Notes: generated from the sequence alone by a model not told the origin. A DNA stretch of 64,000 nucleotides from Bog-375 sp049587755 (GCA_049587755.1 JBAVEN010000003.1:1-64000); one strand, 5' to 3'; shown: positions 52,584 through 62,189, counted from the first letter of the stretch. Program-made: numbers and translations.

Positions 52584-52611
52584 TTTACCGGCGGGACAAG
52601 CCCGCGCCGGA

Positions 52612-52668
52612 TTATTTCTTCTTCTTCGGCTTCTTGACTTCCTTCTTGGGGCTCTTGTCTTTGGCCAT
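52612..52668 (-). CDS. Lysine-rich micro-protein (18 aa)
   Basis: The minus strand encodes MAKDKSPKKEVKKPKKKK and a TAA stop; 10 of 18 residues are lysine. A strong Shine-Dalgarno, GGGAGGA, sits 4 nt before the ATG, much better than that of most genes here. It lies 100 bp upstream of thiC in the same direction. Such very short Lys-rich proteins are easily missed by gene finders. It may bind nucleic acid or ribosomes, or act as a leader peptide. No longer frame overlaps it convincingly. Confidence 0.55.
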   Translation of the reverse strand: MAKDKSPKKEVKKPKKKK

Positions 52669-52833
52669 TGATCCTCCCTTATGACTGAGATTATAACCGT
52701 TGTAGCGGGGCGCGAAGCGAAAATGAGGGTTCGAAATCAAGCCAAGCTGCTCTACAATAGAGATATCGACAGGGCCGACAGTTTAAACCACTCAGGCCGC
52801 GGCGGCCGCTTCTGGCGGCGCCGCTCCATTGGT

Positions 52834-54249
52834 ATGCCCGATAAATTTCACGAAGAGTGTGGCGTGATCGCCATTTACGGCCACCCGGAAGCTGCCAAGC
52901 TTGCCTACCTGGGACTTTATGCGTTGCAGCACCGGGGCCAGGAATCGGCCGGCATCTGCACCTCCGACGGCAACCACATCTATACGCGCAAGGAAATGGG
53001 GCACGTGGCGGATATTTTCACCAGTCCGGTGCTGGCCACGCTGCCGGGCGAGCTGGCCATCGGCCACACCCGCTACTCAACGGCCGGCGACACAGTGCTG
53101 CTGAACGCGCAGCCGTTTTCGGTTTCGTGCAACAAGGGGCGGCTGGCGGTGGCACACAACGGCAACATCACCAACACGGCGGAGCTGCGCGCGGAGCTTG
53201 GCCGGCTGGGCTCGGTGTTCCAGGCCTCGAGCGACACCGAGTTGGTGCTGCACCTGGTGGCGCACTCCTCGGAGCGCGCGCTGGACGGAGCGCTGCGGGA
53301 AGCGCTGCTGCAAGTGGAAGGCGCGTTCTCGCTGGTGTTTCTGGCCCAGGACCGCATCCTGGTGGCGCGAGATCCGCACGGCTTTCGCCCGCTGGCGGTG
53401 GGCGAAATGGAGGTTTCCGGCGGCCGCAAGTGCTACGTGTTCGCGTCCGAAACCTGCGCGTTCGACCTGATCGGCGCGGTCTACCTCCACGACGTGGAAC
53501 CGGGCGAAATGGTGATGGTGGGCCCGGAAGGGATGACGCGGGAGCGCTACGCCCCCGAACAGCAGCGCGCGCAGTGCGTGTTCGAGCACGTCTATTTCGC
53601 GCGGCCGGATTCGATGGTGTTCGGGCGCTCAGTGGAAGAATCACGGGAGAACTTGGGGCGCCGGCTGGCACGGGAATGCCCGGCGGACGCCGACCTGGTG
53701 GTCCCGGTGCCGGATTCGGGCGTGGCGGCGGCCATCGGCTATAGCGCCGAATCGGGGCTGCCGTTCCGTCAGGCGCTCATCCGCAATCACTACGTGGGGC
53801 GCACGTTCATCGAACCCTCCCAGGCCATACGCGATTTCGGTGTAAAGCTCAAGCTCAACCCGGTGCGCTATCTGCTGAAGGACCAGCGGGTGGTGCTGGT
53901 GGACGATTCCATTGTGCGTGGCACCACCAGCCGCAAGATTGTGCGCATGGTGCGGCAGGCGGGTGCGCGCGAGGTTCACGTGCGCATCTCCTGCCCGCCG
54001 ACGATTTCACCGTGTTTTTATGGCGTGGACACGCCCAACCGCTCCGAGCTGATCGGCTCGAGCCACAGCGTAGAAGAGATCCGCCGTTTCGTGGAGGCGG
54101 ATACGCTGGGCTATCTCTCGATCGGGTCGCTGCGCAAGGCGGTGGACGACGATGAGCGGCACGAGTACTGCTACGCCTGCTACACCGGCGACTATCCGAC
54201 CGAGCTGGTCAACATCGAAGGACTCATCGCCGGCAGCCAGAAGCGTTAA
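52834..54249 (+). CDS. purF: Amidophosphoribosyltransferase
   Basis: 471-aa first enzyme of de novo purine synthesis. Cys9 (HEECGVIAIYG) is the N-terminal nucleophile after removal of an 8-residue propeptide, as in the B. subtilis type. The PRPP loop VVLVDDSIVRGTTS and GYSAESGLPFRQALIRNHYV are intact. The C-terminal part includes CYACYTGDYP, likely Fe-S ligands with Cys residues near 383 as in the oxygen-sensitive form. The ATG at 52834 is chosen because it places Cys9 correctly; the open frame upstream is not conserved. Confidence 0.96.
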   Translation: MPDKFHEECGVIAIYGHPEAAKLAYLGLYALQHRGQESAGICTSDGNHIYTRKEMGHVADIFTSPVLATLPGELAIGHTRYSTAGDTVLLNAQPFSVSCNKGRLAVAHNGNITNTAELRAELGRLGSVFQASSDTELVLHLVAHSSERALDGALREALLQVEGAFSLVFLAQDRILVARDPHGFRPLAVGEMEVSGGRKCYVFASETCAFDLIGAVYLHDVEPGEMVMVGPEGMTRERYAPEQQRAQCVFEHVYFARPDSMVFGRSVEESRENLGRRLARECPADADLVVPVPDSGVAAAIGYSAESGLPFRQALIRNHYVGRTFIEPSQAIRDFGVKLKLNPVRYLLKDQRVVLVDDSIVRGTTSRKIVRMVRQAGAREVHVRISCPPTISPCFYGVDTPNRSELIGSSHSVEEIRRFVEADTLGYLSIGSLRKAVDDDERHEYCYACYTGDYPTELVNIEGLIAGSQKR

Positions 54250-54420
54250 GCTGAGGGTGGCACAGGCCTTCGACCTGCGGATTAGCTCCTGACTTCCCGA
54301 GCGCGTGGGGATATGATGAGCTGTGTATCAGGGCAACGATCTTGTGTTGGCGAGGTGCCGCGCTGCGAAACGCTTGTATGTGGAAGCTCCAGTAAAAGGC
54401 CCCCGGCCTGTGCACTTTCC

Positions 54421-55920
54421 ATGCCTCTTTCTCTCGACGGAAACTCTCTGACCATCGCCGAAGTCTGCGCCACGGCGCGGGCGCGCACGGCGGATGTGTC
54501 TCTCGCGCCGGCCGCGTGTGCCGCCATGGAGCGCTCGCGCGCCGTGGTCGACCGCCTGGCGGCCGGCGATGAACCCATCTACGCGGTGAACACCGGCGTT
54601 GGCTTGCTGGCCGGCGTGCGCATTCCGCGCGAACAATTGGACCAATTGCAGCGCAACGTGGTGCGCTCGCACGCGGCCGGCGTGGGCGAGCCGTTGCAGC
54701 GAGAAGTGGTGCGCGCCATGATGCTGATCCGCGCCAACGTTCTGGCGAAGGGACTCTCCGGCATTCGCCCGATGATTGCCGAACGCCTTTGCGAGATGCT
54801 GGGCCGCGGAGTGACGCCGGTGGTTCCATCGCAGGGCAGCGTGGGCGCATCGGGCGACCTGGCGCCGCTGGCGCACGTGGCGCTGGTGCTGATCGGCGAA
54901 GGCGAAGCCGAATTCGAGGGCGCGGTGTTCGCGGGCGGCGAAGCGATGCGGCGAGCCGGGATTGAACCGGTTGAGCTGCATCCCAAGGAAGGCATCAGCC
55001 TGATCAACGGGACTCAGGCCATGCTCGCCATTGGCTGCCTTGAGTTGGAAGCCGCGGAAACGCTGGCCAACACCGCGGACGTGGTGGCGGCGCTGACGCT
55101 TGATGCGCAGCGCGGCACGCCGCGGGCGTTCGACACGCGCATCCACCAGGCGCGCCCGCAGGCCGGCCAACTGGCGAGCGCGGCACGCCTGGTGCGCTTC
55201 TTCGAGGGCAGCGAGATTCGCGAATCGCACCGCGGCTGCGGCCGCGTGCAGGACGCCTATTCGTTGCGCGCCGTTCCGCAAGTCCACGGCGCTGTGCTGG
55301 ACGCGCTCGCCGAAGCGCGGCGCGTGTTCTCGATCGAGGTCAACTCTGCCACCGACAATCCGCTGGTGTTCGGTTCCGAAATCCTCTCCGGCGGCAATTT
55401 CCACGGTGAGCCGCTGGCGCTGCAGCTCGATTACCTGGCCATAGCGCTGGCAGCGCTGGCCGGCATCTCCGAGCGCCGCATCGACCGGCTGGTGAACCCG
55501 GCGCTCAACGAAGGCCTGCCCGCGTTCCTCGCCGGCCACCCCGGCCTGGAATCGGGCCTGATGATGGCGCAGGTCACCGCCGCCGGCCTAGTGGCCGAAA
55601 TCCGCGTGCTCGCCAACCCGGCCTCCACCGGCTCCATCACCACCAGCGGCAACAAAGAGGATTTCGTTTCGATGGGGATGACGGCCGCGGTGAAATTGCA
55701 GCGGGTGACTCGCGATGCACGCTACGTGCTGGCCATCGAGGCGCTGTGCGCGGCGCGGGCGCTGGACTTGCTGGCGCCGCTTAAAACCAGCCCCGCGCTG
55801 GAGCAGGTGCGGGCGCGGATTCGCGCCGTGTCCCCGCCGCTCGCTTCCGACCGGCCGTTGTATCGCGACCTGGCGGCACTCGAAGCGCTGATCGCGGCCG
55901 GCGGCCTTCAACTGGCGTAG
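54421..55920 (+). CDS. hutH: Histidine ammonia-lyase
   Basis: 499 aa. The MIO prosthetic group forms from Ala143-Ser144-Gly145 (GSVGASGDLAPLAH), at the usual position. YAVNTGVGLLAG and SATDNPLVFGSEILSGGNFH are the substrate-binding motifs, and IRVLANPASTGSITTSGNKE follows. It deaminates histidine to urocanate. A tyrosine/phenylalanine ammonia-lyase is less likely because the His-type NPLVFG and E-containing C-terminal motifs are present. No hutU/hutI lies adjacent, so the pathway is not clustered here. The ATG at 54421 is preferred over one at 54313. Confidence 0.9.
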   Translation: MPLSLDGNSLTIAEVCATARARTADVSLAPAACAAMERSRAVVDRLAAGDEPIYAVNTGVGLLAGVRIPREQLDQLQRNVVRSHAAGVGEPLQREVVRAMMLIRANVLAKGLSGIRPMIAERLCEMLGRGVTPVVPSQGSVGASGDLAPLAHVALVLIGEGEAEFEGAVFAGGEAMRRAGIEPVELHPKEGISLINGTQAMLAIGCLELEAAETLANTADVVAALTLDAQRGTPRAFDTRIHQARPQAGQLASAARLVRFFEGSEIRESHRGCGRVQDAYSLRAVPQVHGAVLDALAEARRVFSIEVNSATDNPLVFGSEILSGGNFHGEPLALQLDYLAIALAALAGISERRIDRLVNPALNEGLPAFLAGHPGLESGLMMAQVTAAGLVAEIRVLANPASTGSITTSGNKEDFVSMGMTAAVKLQRVTRDARYVLAIEALCAARALDLLAPLKTSPALEQVRARIRAVSPPLASDRPLYRDLAALEALIAAGGLQLA

Positions 55921-56759
55921 ACGCTGAAACGGGCCACCGTGCGGAAGCCCATCCGTTCATAAAGGTGCAACCCGGCTTCGGTGGATTGCAGCACCACGGG
56001 CCGCGCCGGCCGCTCGCGTTCCGCCTCCTCTAGCGCGTAGCGCATCACCGCCTCGCCATAGCCGCGGCGGCGGTACTCGGGCAGCGTGGCCACGTTATAC
56101 ACGCCGATGGTGTTGCCGCAGGCGACGGTAGCCGCGGTCGAGACCGGCAGGCCGTCCACATAGCCGACGTATCCCGCGAAGCGGTCCCAGACGGAATCCT
56201 GGTCGAACACTTCGTTGAACCAAGCGATGGGGACGTGGAAGCAGACCGAGCCGATGCCGCGGAAATCGTCGCCGGTGCGGGAGTCGCGCACGCGGCGGAT
56301 TTCGATCTCCGGCAGTTGCTGAGTGGGCGGTCTGAGTTGCTCGGCCACCATGCCCGGCAGCTCGACAGTGCGGCGCAGACCGTGCCGCTCAAAGACTTGC
56401 CGCAGATGGCGGTGCGCCTTGGCGGCCAGCCAGTCCTCGCACACCCAAAACGACCACTCCAGGCCGCGCGTGTTGAATTGCAGCGAGCACATCAGAATGC
56501 AGCGCGACAGGTAGGCTTCCGTCGGCACCGGCGCCGAGAGGAATGCCGCGTTGAACATCTGAAACGCGACTCCCGCCGACGCGATGCTCACACCGGGCAA
56601 TTCGCGCACCTCGCCCGCCACCCGGCTGGCCGCGATGATGCGGAACGACTCCCGCAAGTTTTGCGAAACAGCCTCGAACGTCACAAGGTTCAGTATCGCG
56701 CAGATCGCTTGCGCGGCATGCAGCGCCGTGGGGCGCACGTTCTCGTCCCGGCCCTCCAC
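55908..56759 (-). CDS. GNAT family N-acetyltransferase
   Basis: 283 aa with a GTG start. The C-terminal half is the GNAT fold (GIGSVCFHVPIAWFNEVF, then ATLPEYRRRGYGEAVMRYAL as the acetyl-CoA loop and LHLYERMGFRTVARF at the end). The N-terminal half (about 1-140) is another, less recognisable domain. Its 3' end overlaps that of hutH by 13 bp, the two genes converging. Substrate unknown. Confidence 0.83.
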   Translation of the reverse strand: MEGRDENVRPTALHAAQAICAILNLVTFEAVSQNLRESFRIIAASRVAGEVRELPGVSIASAGVAFQMFNAAFLSAPVPTEAYLSRCILMCSLQFNTRGLEWSFWVCEDWLAAKAHRHLRQVFERHGLRRTVELPGMVAEQLRPPTQQLPEIEIRRVRDSRTGDDFRGIGSVCFHVPIAWFNEVFDQDSVWDRFAGYVGYVDGLPVSTAATVACGNTIGVYNVATLPEYRRRGYGEAVMRYALEEAERERPARPVVLQSTEAGLHLYERMGFRTVARFSVYAS

Positions 56760-56934
56760 GGCTAATCCAGCCGTGCCGCCAGGGTTCGGGCTTCTACGGA
56801 AGGCCGGCGGCGCCGGCTACCCAGGCGCCTTTGGCGAAGACGAAAACTGCGGCTATAATTCCTTCACGGCGTCGCACACTAAGCCTGACACACGCCCCAC
56901 CATGTCGTGGTGTTAATCTGAATCGGAGGCATTC

Positions 56935-58047
56935 ATGGTCGTCGGAGTTGCCAAGGAGATTAAGGATCACGAGACGCGCGTGGGGCTCGTCCCAAGCGGC
57001 GTCATCGCTCTGCGCGAAGCGGGCCACGACGTGCTGGTCGAGGCGCGGGCTGGCGAAGGCAGTTCCATTTCCGACGAAGAGTACATCCGCGCCGGCGCGC
57101 GCATCGTGGAGAGCGCGGCGGAAGTGTGGGGCAAGGCCGGCATCGTGGCCAAGGTGAAAGAGCCGCAGCCGGCCGAGTATGCCTTCTTCCGGCCCGGGCT
57201 GGTGCTGTTCACCTACTTGCACTTGGCTCCGCTGCCCGAACTGACGGACCGCCTGCTCGAATCCAAGGTCAGCGGAGTGGCCTATGAGACCATTCGCGAA
57301 GCCGATGGCTCGCTGCCGCTGTTGACGCCGATGAGCGAAGTGGCCGGCCGTATGAGCGTGCAAGTGGGCGCGCAATACCTGGAAAAGCCCAACGGCGGGC
57401 GCGGCATTCTGTTGGGGGGGGTGCCGGGCGTGGCGCCTGCCAATGCTGTGATTCTGGGCGGCGGCGTGGTGGGAACCAACGCCGCCAAGATGGCGCTGGG
57501 ACTGGGCGCGCACGTCACCATCATCGACCGCAATCTGAACCGGCTACGCGAACTCGACGACATCTTCAACGGCCAGGTGGTGACGCTGGCTTCCAACGCT
57601 TTGACTACGGCTGAGAACCTGAAAACCGCGGACCTAGTCGTGGGCGCGGTGCTGATTCCCGGCGCATCGGCGCCCAAGCTGGTGAAGCGAGAGATGATCG
57701 CCGGCATGAAGCGCGGAGCGGTGGTGGTGGACGTGGCCATCGATCAGGGCGGGTGCCTCGAAACCTCGCACGCCACCTCGCACACCGATCCGACATACGT
57801 GGTGGACGGTGTGGTCCACTACTGCGTCTCCAACATGCCCGCGGCTGTGCCGCACACCTCCACCTTCGCTCTCACCAACGCCACGTTCCCCTACCTGCTG
57901 GAGCTGGCGAACCACGGTCTGGAAGCCGCCTGTGAAAGGCACGCCGCGCTGCGCGAGGGTGTCAACACCTATAGAGGCCATGTCACGCACCGCGGAGTGG
58001 CCGGGTCGCAGGGCCGCCAGTGGTGCGCGCTGGCCGCGGTGGAGTAA
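56935..58047 (+). CDS. ald: Alanine dehydrogenase
   Basis: 370-aa NAD-dependent enzyme interconverting alanine and pyruvate plus ammonia. VGVAKEIKDHETRVGLVPSG opens the fold; VAKVKEPQPAEY has the catalytic Lys, and FTYLHLAPLPELTDRLLE the catalytic His. VILGGGVVGTNAAKMALGLG binds NAD and NMPAAVPHTSTFALTNATFP is family-typical. A CGGAGG site is 6 nt upstream of the ATG. It is followed at 10 bp by an acyl-CoA dehydrogenase gene, so both may be co-transcribed in amino-acid/fatty-acid catabolism. Confidence 0.96.
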   Translation: MVVGVAKEIKDHETRVGLVPSGVIALREAGHDVLVEARAGEGSSISDEEYIRAGARIVESAAEVWGKAGIVAKVKEPQPAEYAFFRPGLVLFTYLHLAPLPELTDRLLESKVSGVAYETIREADGSLPLLTPMSEVAGRMSVQVGAQYLEKPNGGRGILLGGVPGVAPANAVILGGGVVGTNAAKMALGLGAHVTIIDRNLNRLRELDDIFNGQVVTLASNALTTAENLKTADLVVGAVLIPGASAPKLVKREMIAGMKRGAVVVDVAIDQGGCLETSHATSHTDPTYVVDGVVHYCVSNMPAAVPHTSTFALTNATFPYLLELANHGLEAACERHAALREGVNTYRGHVTHRGVAGSQGRQWCALAAVE

Positions 58048-58056
58048 GCTCGGGAA

Positions 58057-59229
58057 ATGCAGGCGACGGAACATCCGGAAGCCCCGCGCCCCCTGACCGC
58101 GCTCAGCGAGGAAGAGAAGCTCTTCCAGACCACCGTGCGCAAGTTCGCGCGCGAGGAAATCCGCCCTTACGTGCGCGAAATGGACGAAGCGGGCGTTTTC
58201 CGCAAGGACATCCTGCAGCAATTTTTCGCCGTCGGCCTGATGGGCATCGAGATCCCCGAAGAGTATGGCGGGCAAGGCGGCACCTTCTTTCAGGCCATTC
58301 TCGCGGTGGAGGAGCTCTCCGCGGTGGACCCTTCGGCCGGCGTCATTGTGGACGTGCAGAACACCATCTGCAACAACGCCTTGCTGCGCTGGGCCGACGC
58401 CGCGCAAAAAACCCGCTATCTTCCGCGCCTGGCGGAAAACACCGTGGCCTCGTATGCGCTCTCCGAAGCCGGCGCCGGATCGGACGCCTTCTCCCTCGCC
58501 ACGCGCGCCCAGGACCAGGGCGGCCATTTTCTGCTCAACGGCCGCAAACTGTGGATCACCAACGCCGCTGAAGCCGGATTGTTCCTGTTGTTCGCCAATG
58601 CGAACCCGGCGGCTGGTTACAAGGGCATCACCGCGTTCCTGGTGGAGCGCGATTTCCCCGGCTTCCAGGTGGGCAAGAAAGAAGACAAGCTCGGCCTGCG
58701 CGCATCTTCCACTTGTGAACTGGTCCTCGACAACTGCCGCGTGCCGCGCGAAAACGTGATTGGCGAAGTCGGCCAGGGATATAAGATCGCCATCGAGACG
58801 CTGAACGAAGGACGCATCGCCATCGGCGCGCAGATGATCGGCCTGGCGCGCGGCGCGCTCGAACACGCTACGGCCTACGCCCGGCAGCGCAAGCAATTCG
58901 GCAAGCCCATTGCCGCATTTCAGGGTGTGCAGTTCGAGCTGGCCAAGATGGCCACTGAAATCGAAGCCGCGCGGCTGCTGGTGTATAACGCCGCACGTTT
59001 GCGTGACGCCGGAATGCCTTTTCTGGCGGAAGCCGCCATGGCCAAATACTACAGCTCGGAGGTGGCCGAAAAGGCGGCATCTAAAGCCATCGAAGTCCAC
59101 GGCGGCGTGGGAGTTACCAAGGACTACCCGGTGGAAAAGCTCTACCGCGATGCCAAGATCGGCCGTATCTACGAAGGCACCAGCAACATCCAGTTGCTCA
59201 CTATCGCCAAGAAACTCTTGAGCAGGTGA
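58057..59229 (+). CDS. Acyl-CoA dehydrogenase
   Basis: 390-aa FAD enzyme of the short/branched-chain group. YALSEAGAGSDAFSLATRAQ and WITNAAEAGLFLLFA are the FAD/substrate segments. RKQFGKPIAAFQGVQFELAK is the family signature. The catalytic base is Glu373 in YEGTSNIQL. It oxidises acyl-CoA to enoyl-CoA, passing electrons to ETF. It begins 10 bp after ald with no strong ribosome binding site of its own. Confidence 0.93.
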   Translation: MQATEHPEAPRPLTALSEEEKLFQTTVRKFAREEIRPYVREMDEAGVFRKDILQQFFAVGLMGIEIPEEYGGQGGTFFQAILAVEELSAVDPSAGVIVDVQNTICNNALLRWADAAQKTRYLPRLAENTVASYALSEAGAGSDAFSLATRAQDQGGHFLLNGRKLWITNAAEAGLFLLFANANPAAGYKGITAFLVERDFPGFQVGKKEDKLGLRASSTCELVLDNCRVPRENVIGEVGQGYKIAIETLNEGRIAIGAQMIGLARGALEHATAYARQRKQFGKPIAAFQGVQFELAKMATEIEAARLLVYNAARLRDAGMPFLAEAAMAKYYSSEVAEKAASKAIEVHGGVGVTKDYPVEKLYRDAKIGRIYEGTSNIQLLTIAKKLLSR

Positions 59230-59256
59230 CGCCGTCTTGAAGTATATTGAGGAAAA

Positions 59257-60033
59257 ATGCGAGCGCTAATTCTGTCATCCGTAGTGGCCGCGTTGAGCAT
59301 GCCCATCTGGGCCGCCGCCGCTGACGACAATGTCAATGCCGACGAGATCATCCGCAAGTTCGCCGCCAAGGAAACCGCATTCGCCGAGGCGCGCGACAAC
59401 TATACCTATCGCCAGAGCCTGAAGCTGGAAGAGCTGGACTCCAACGGCAACCCCACCGGCGGGAAATGGGAGGAAGTGGACGACATCATCTTCACGCCCG
59501 AAGGCAAACGCATCGAAAAGGTGGTGTATGCGCCCGTGGTTACCCTGCAGAACATTCTGATGTCGGAGGAAGACGAGCAGGACCTGCGCGAGGTGCAGCC
59601 GTTCGTTCTGACTACTGCGGAGCTACCGGAGTACGACATCAACTATCTGGGCCGGGAGAAGATCGATGAGATCGGCTGTTTCGTGTTTTCGGTGAAGCCC
59701 AAGAAACTGCTGCCCCACAAGCGCTACTTCGAAGGTCAGGTGTGGGTGGACGATCGCGACCTGCAGATCGTCAAGAGCTATGGCAAAGGCGTGGGTCTGG
59801 AAAAGAAAAACGCCGACCAGCAGTTTCCGAAGTTCGAGACCTACCGCGAGCAGATCGACGGCAAATACTGGTTCCCCACGTACACTCATGCCGACGACAC
59901 GCTGCATTTCAAAAATCTGAACCAGCGCATCCGGCTGGTGGTGAAGTACCAGGACTATAAGCGCTACGTGGGCAAGGCCACCATCAAGTACGGCGACGTG
60001 GTGGACACTTCTAAGCCGCCCGCAAAAAAATAG
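59257..60033 (+). CDS. Secreted LolA-like/outer-membrane-associated protein
   Basis: 258 aa with a signal peptide (ILSSVVAALSMPIWAAA). The body alternates strands and charged turns: FAEARDNYTYRQSLKLEELD, VDDIIFTPEGKRIEKVVYAP, LLPHKRYFEGQVWVDDRDLQ, KYWFPTYTHADDTLHFKNLN. This is the LolA/LppX half-barrel pattern of acidobacterial exported proteins. The role may be lipoprotein or lipid handling; not proven. It follows the acyl-CoA dehydrogenase by 27 bp. Confidence 0.65.
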   Translation: MRALILSSVVAALSMPIWAAAADDNVNADEIIRKFAAKETAFAEARDNYTYRQSLKLEELDSNGNPTGGKWEEVDDIIFTPEGKRIEKVVYAPVVTLQNILMSEEDEQDLREVQPFVLTTAELPEYDINYLGREKIDEIGCFVFSVKPKKLLPHKRYFEGQVWVDDRDLQIVKSYGKGVGLEKKNADQQFPKFETYREQIDGKYWFPTYTHADDTLHFKNLNQRIRLVVKYQDYKRYVGKATIKYGDVVDTSKPPAKK

Positions 60034-60072
60034 CCAGGTGCAACGCCGGCCTCCGGTTCCCTGCTGCGGCGG

Positions 60073-61047
60073 TTACGGCAGCGTAATCTCGAGCGGCGCC
60101 GATTGCGGTCCCTCTTTCCCCGATGTGCCGAGGGCGGCGACGGCGTAGCGGTACGTCCTGCCGTGTTCCACGGCGTGGTCGGAATACGTGGGGACGGCGC
60201 CGGTTTCGGCAATGAGCTGGAACGAGCCGCCGGCCAGCGCTCGGTACACACGGTACCCTTTGATGCCGGATTCGGCGGCGGCATCCCAGGCCAGTTCGAT
60301 GGAATTGGGCCCGGCTACGGCGCGCAGACCGCTGGCCGAGGGGGGTGGAAGCGGCTCCGGCGTCACTGCCAGCGGCTCGGAGAGTTCGCTTTCGGCCGCC
60401 CGGTTGCCGCTTTGCGGGACAAAGGTCTGGACCAGGTAACGGTACAGCGTGCCGAACTCGACGTTGGCGTCGGTCCATTCCGGCTGCGTTACCTCGGCGA
60501 CTTGGTCGTATCGTTCCAATGCCGCCACCGCGCGCAGCACGCGGAAGTGCCCGCCCCGCGCGTGCCAGGTGAGGCGCAGGCCGCCCCGCGTCATTTCCGC
60601 GCGCACGTCGGCCGGCTGCTCGGGCGGCGCAATCACATCCACGTTGGCGAAGTTCGACCACCCGGCGTCTTTCCCGTTGGCTCCCACCACGCGCACCGCG
60701 ATGGTGACTCCCTTCCCCGTCCATTCCGCGCAGGGTACTTCGTACCGCGCCAGCGTCCCGACAGCGGCTGCGACCGGCGGAATCCGTTTCGCTTCGCTGG
60801 CCCATTGCGCGGCGCTGAAGGGAGCGGGGCCGGGCCCGATGCGCAGGTCGAACGACGGCGGCTGCTTGATAATGACACCCTCGGTGGTGAGATGCGGAAC
60901 CACAAATTGGACGATCAGCTTGCCGCCGCGCTGGACGGCCGCGAGATCGGTGACCCGCGCCGGAATGTCGACGAGCGGCGGCAGCGGCCCGGCCACGTAG
61001 CCGCAGCCGAAGAGAACCGCGGCCAGAACGGGAAGAATGCGACGCAT
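60073..61047 (-). CDS. Fibronectin type III domain lipoprotein
   Basis: 324 aa from the ATG at 61045-61047. A lipoprotein signal ends VLFGC with Cys15 as the lipidation site. Two FN3-type domains lie about 135-220 (QPADVRAEMTRGGLRLTWHA) and 230-322 (AVAGPNSIELAWDAAAESGI, KGYRVYRALAGGSFQLIAET). The N-terminal 115 residues are another beta module. A surface-exposed protein of unknown binding role. Located 32 bp downstream of the KdpD-like gene in the same direction. Confidence 0.75.
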   Translation of the reverse strand: MRRILPVLAAVLFGCGYVAGPLPPLVDIPARVTDLAAVQRGGKLIVQFVVPHLTTEGVIIKQPPSFDLRIGPGPAPFSAAQWASEAKRIPPVAAAVGTLARYEVPCAEWTGKGVTIAVRVVGANGKDAGWSNFANVDVIAPPEQPADVRAEMTRGGLRLTWHARGGHFRVLRAVAALERYDQVAEVTQPEWTDANVEFGTLYRYLVQTFVPQSGNRAAESELSEPLAVTPEPLPPPSASGLRAVAGPNSIELAWDAAAESGIKGYRVYRALAGGSFQLIAETGAVPTYSDHAVEHGRTYRYAVAALGTSGKEGPQSAPLEITLP

Positions 61048-61079
61048 GAAATGCCTAGTGTAGCGTTCCGCGAGCGCCG

Positions 61080-62189
61080 CTACCTTCTCCTCGAAGCCAC
61101 AATGGTGACCTGCATCTCGCGCGAGTGCCGCACCACCTCCTGCACCACGGTTTCGCGCAGGCTGCGGTACCACGGGCGCGGGGCGGAGCGGCCCATGAAA
61201 ATTTGCGTGATGCGCTGCTGGCGCGCAAAGTCGGCGATGGCGCGGGGAACCTCCGCCTCCTCGACCACGTGCGTCTCGATGCGCAGATTGCGCGCGAAGC
61301 TCAGGTGGCGCTCGATGGCATCGCGGTCTTCGCCGGATGCCGCCACATGAATGGCCAGGCAATCGGCCTGCAAATAGTCCGCCACCCGCTTACCCCTGCG
61401 AATCAGCACGGCCGAAAATGGATTACCGGTGAGGCAGATCAGGATGCGCTCCTTGTGCTGAGGCGCCGGGTCCGCTGGCGGCCGGCTGCCGGCGGCAGCG
61501 GGGACGTCCACCCGGACAGCCGGCGGCGCCGCGGCCAACCTCTCTTCCACTTCGTGCGCGGTGTGCCGCATGGCCATTTCGCGCAACGCCGAAAGGTTGG
61601 TTTCGGTGAAAAAATTGTCCATGGCCTTTTGGGCCTTTTCGGACGCGTAGACCACGCCGCGCTCCAGCCGGTTGCGCAACGCCTGCGGCGTCAGGTCGAC
61701 GAACACGATCTCGTCGGCATCGTCGATCACCCAATCCGGCAAGGTTTCACGCACGCGCACTCCGGTGACGTGCCAGACCTGGTCGTTGAGGCTTTCCAGG
61801 TGCTGCACGTTCATGGTGGCGATCACATCAATGCCGGCGTCGAGCAAGGCGTGCACGTCCTGCCACCGTTTCAGCCGCTCGCTTCCCGGCACATTGGTAT
61901 GGGCGAACTCGTCGACGACCGCTACCGCGGGCCTGCGCCGCAGAATGGCGTCGGTGTCCATCTCCTCGAAGACGGTGTTGTTGTACGGAACTGCGCGGCG
62001 AGGGACGAACTCCAGACCCTCGGTCATGGCGATCGTCTCCTTGCGGCCGTGCGGCTCGAAATAGCCGACCACGATGTCCACGCCCTGCCGCTTCAGTGCC
62101 TGCGCCTCCTCCAGCATGCGGTACGTCTTGCCGACGCCGGCCGCGTACCCGAGGTAGACCTTGAGGCGCCCCTTGTGCCGCTCGCTCAT
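61080..62189 (-). CDS. KdpD-like sensor without kinase (second of a tandem)
   Basis: 369 aa consisting only of the KdpD N-terminal region. Walker A GYAAGVGKT (14-22) and Walker B VVDEFAHTN (91-99, with VPGSERLKRWQDV) are intact, and a USP domain follows (about 245-365, HKERILICLTGNPFSAVL). There are no transmembrane DUF4118 helices and no histidine kinase. Truncated KdpD of this kind is known from cyanobacteria. The start overlaps the end of the sister gene by 4 nt (ATGA). Confidence 0.9.
   Translation of the reverse strand: MSERHKGRLKVYLGYAAGVGKTYRMLEEAQALKRQGVDIVVGYFEPHGRKETIAMTEGLEFVPRRAVPYNNTVFEEMDTDAILRRRPAVAVVDEFAHTNVPGSERLKRWQDVHALLDAGIDVIATMNVQHLESLNDQVWHVTGVRVRETLPDWVIDDADEIVFVDLTPQALRNRLERGVVYASEKAQKAMDNFFTETNLSALREMAMRHTAHEVEERLAAAPPAVRVDVPAAAGSRPPADPAPQHKERILICLTGNPFSAVLIRRGKRVADYLQADCLAIHVAASGEDRDAIERHLSFARNLRIETHVVEEAEVPRAIADFARQQRITQIFMGRSAPRPWYRSLRETVVQEVVRHSREMQVTIVASRRR

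Noticed and set aside
52513..52700. TPP riboswitch in front of thiC
   Set aside because: I looked for the CUGAGA and the GAUCUGGAUAAUGCC-like segments on the minus strand and found none; only a GC-rich hairpin is present.
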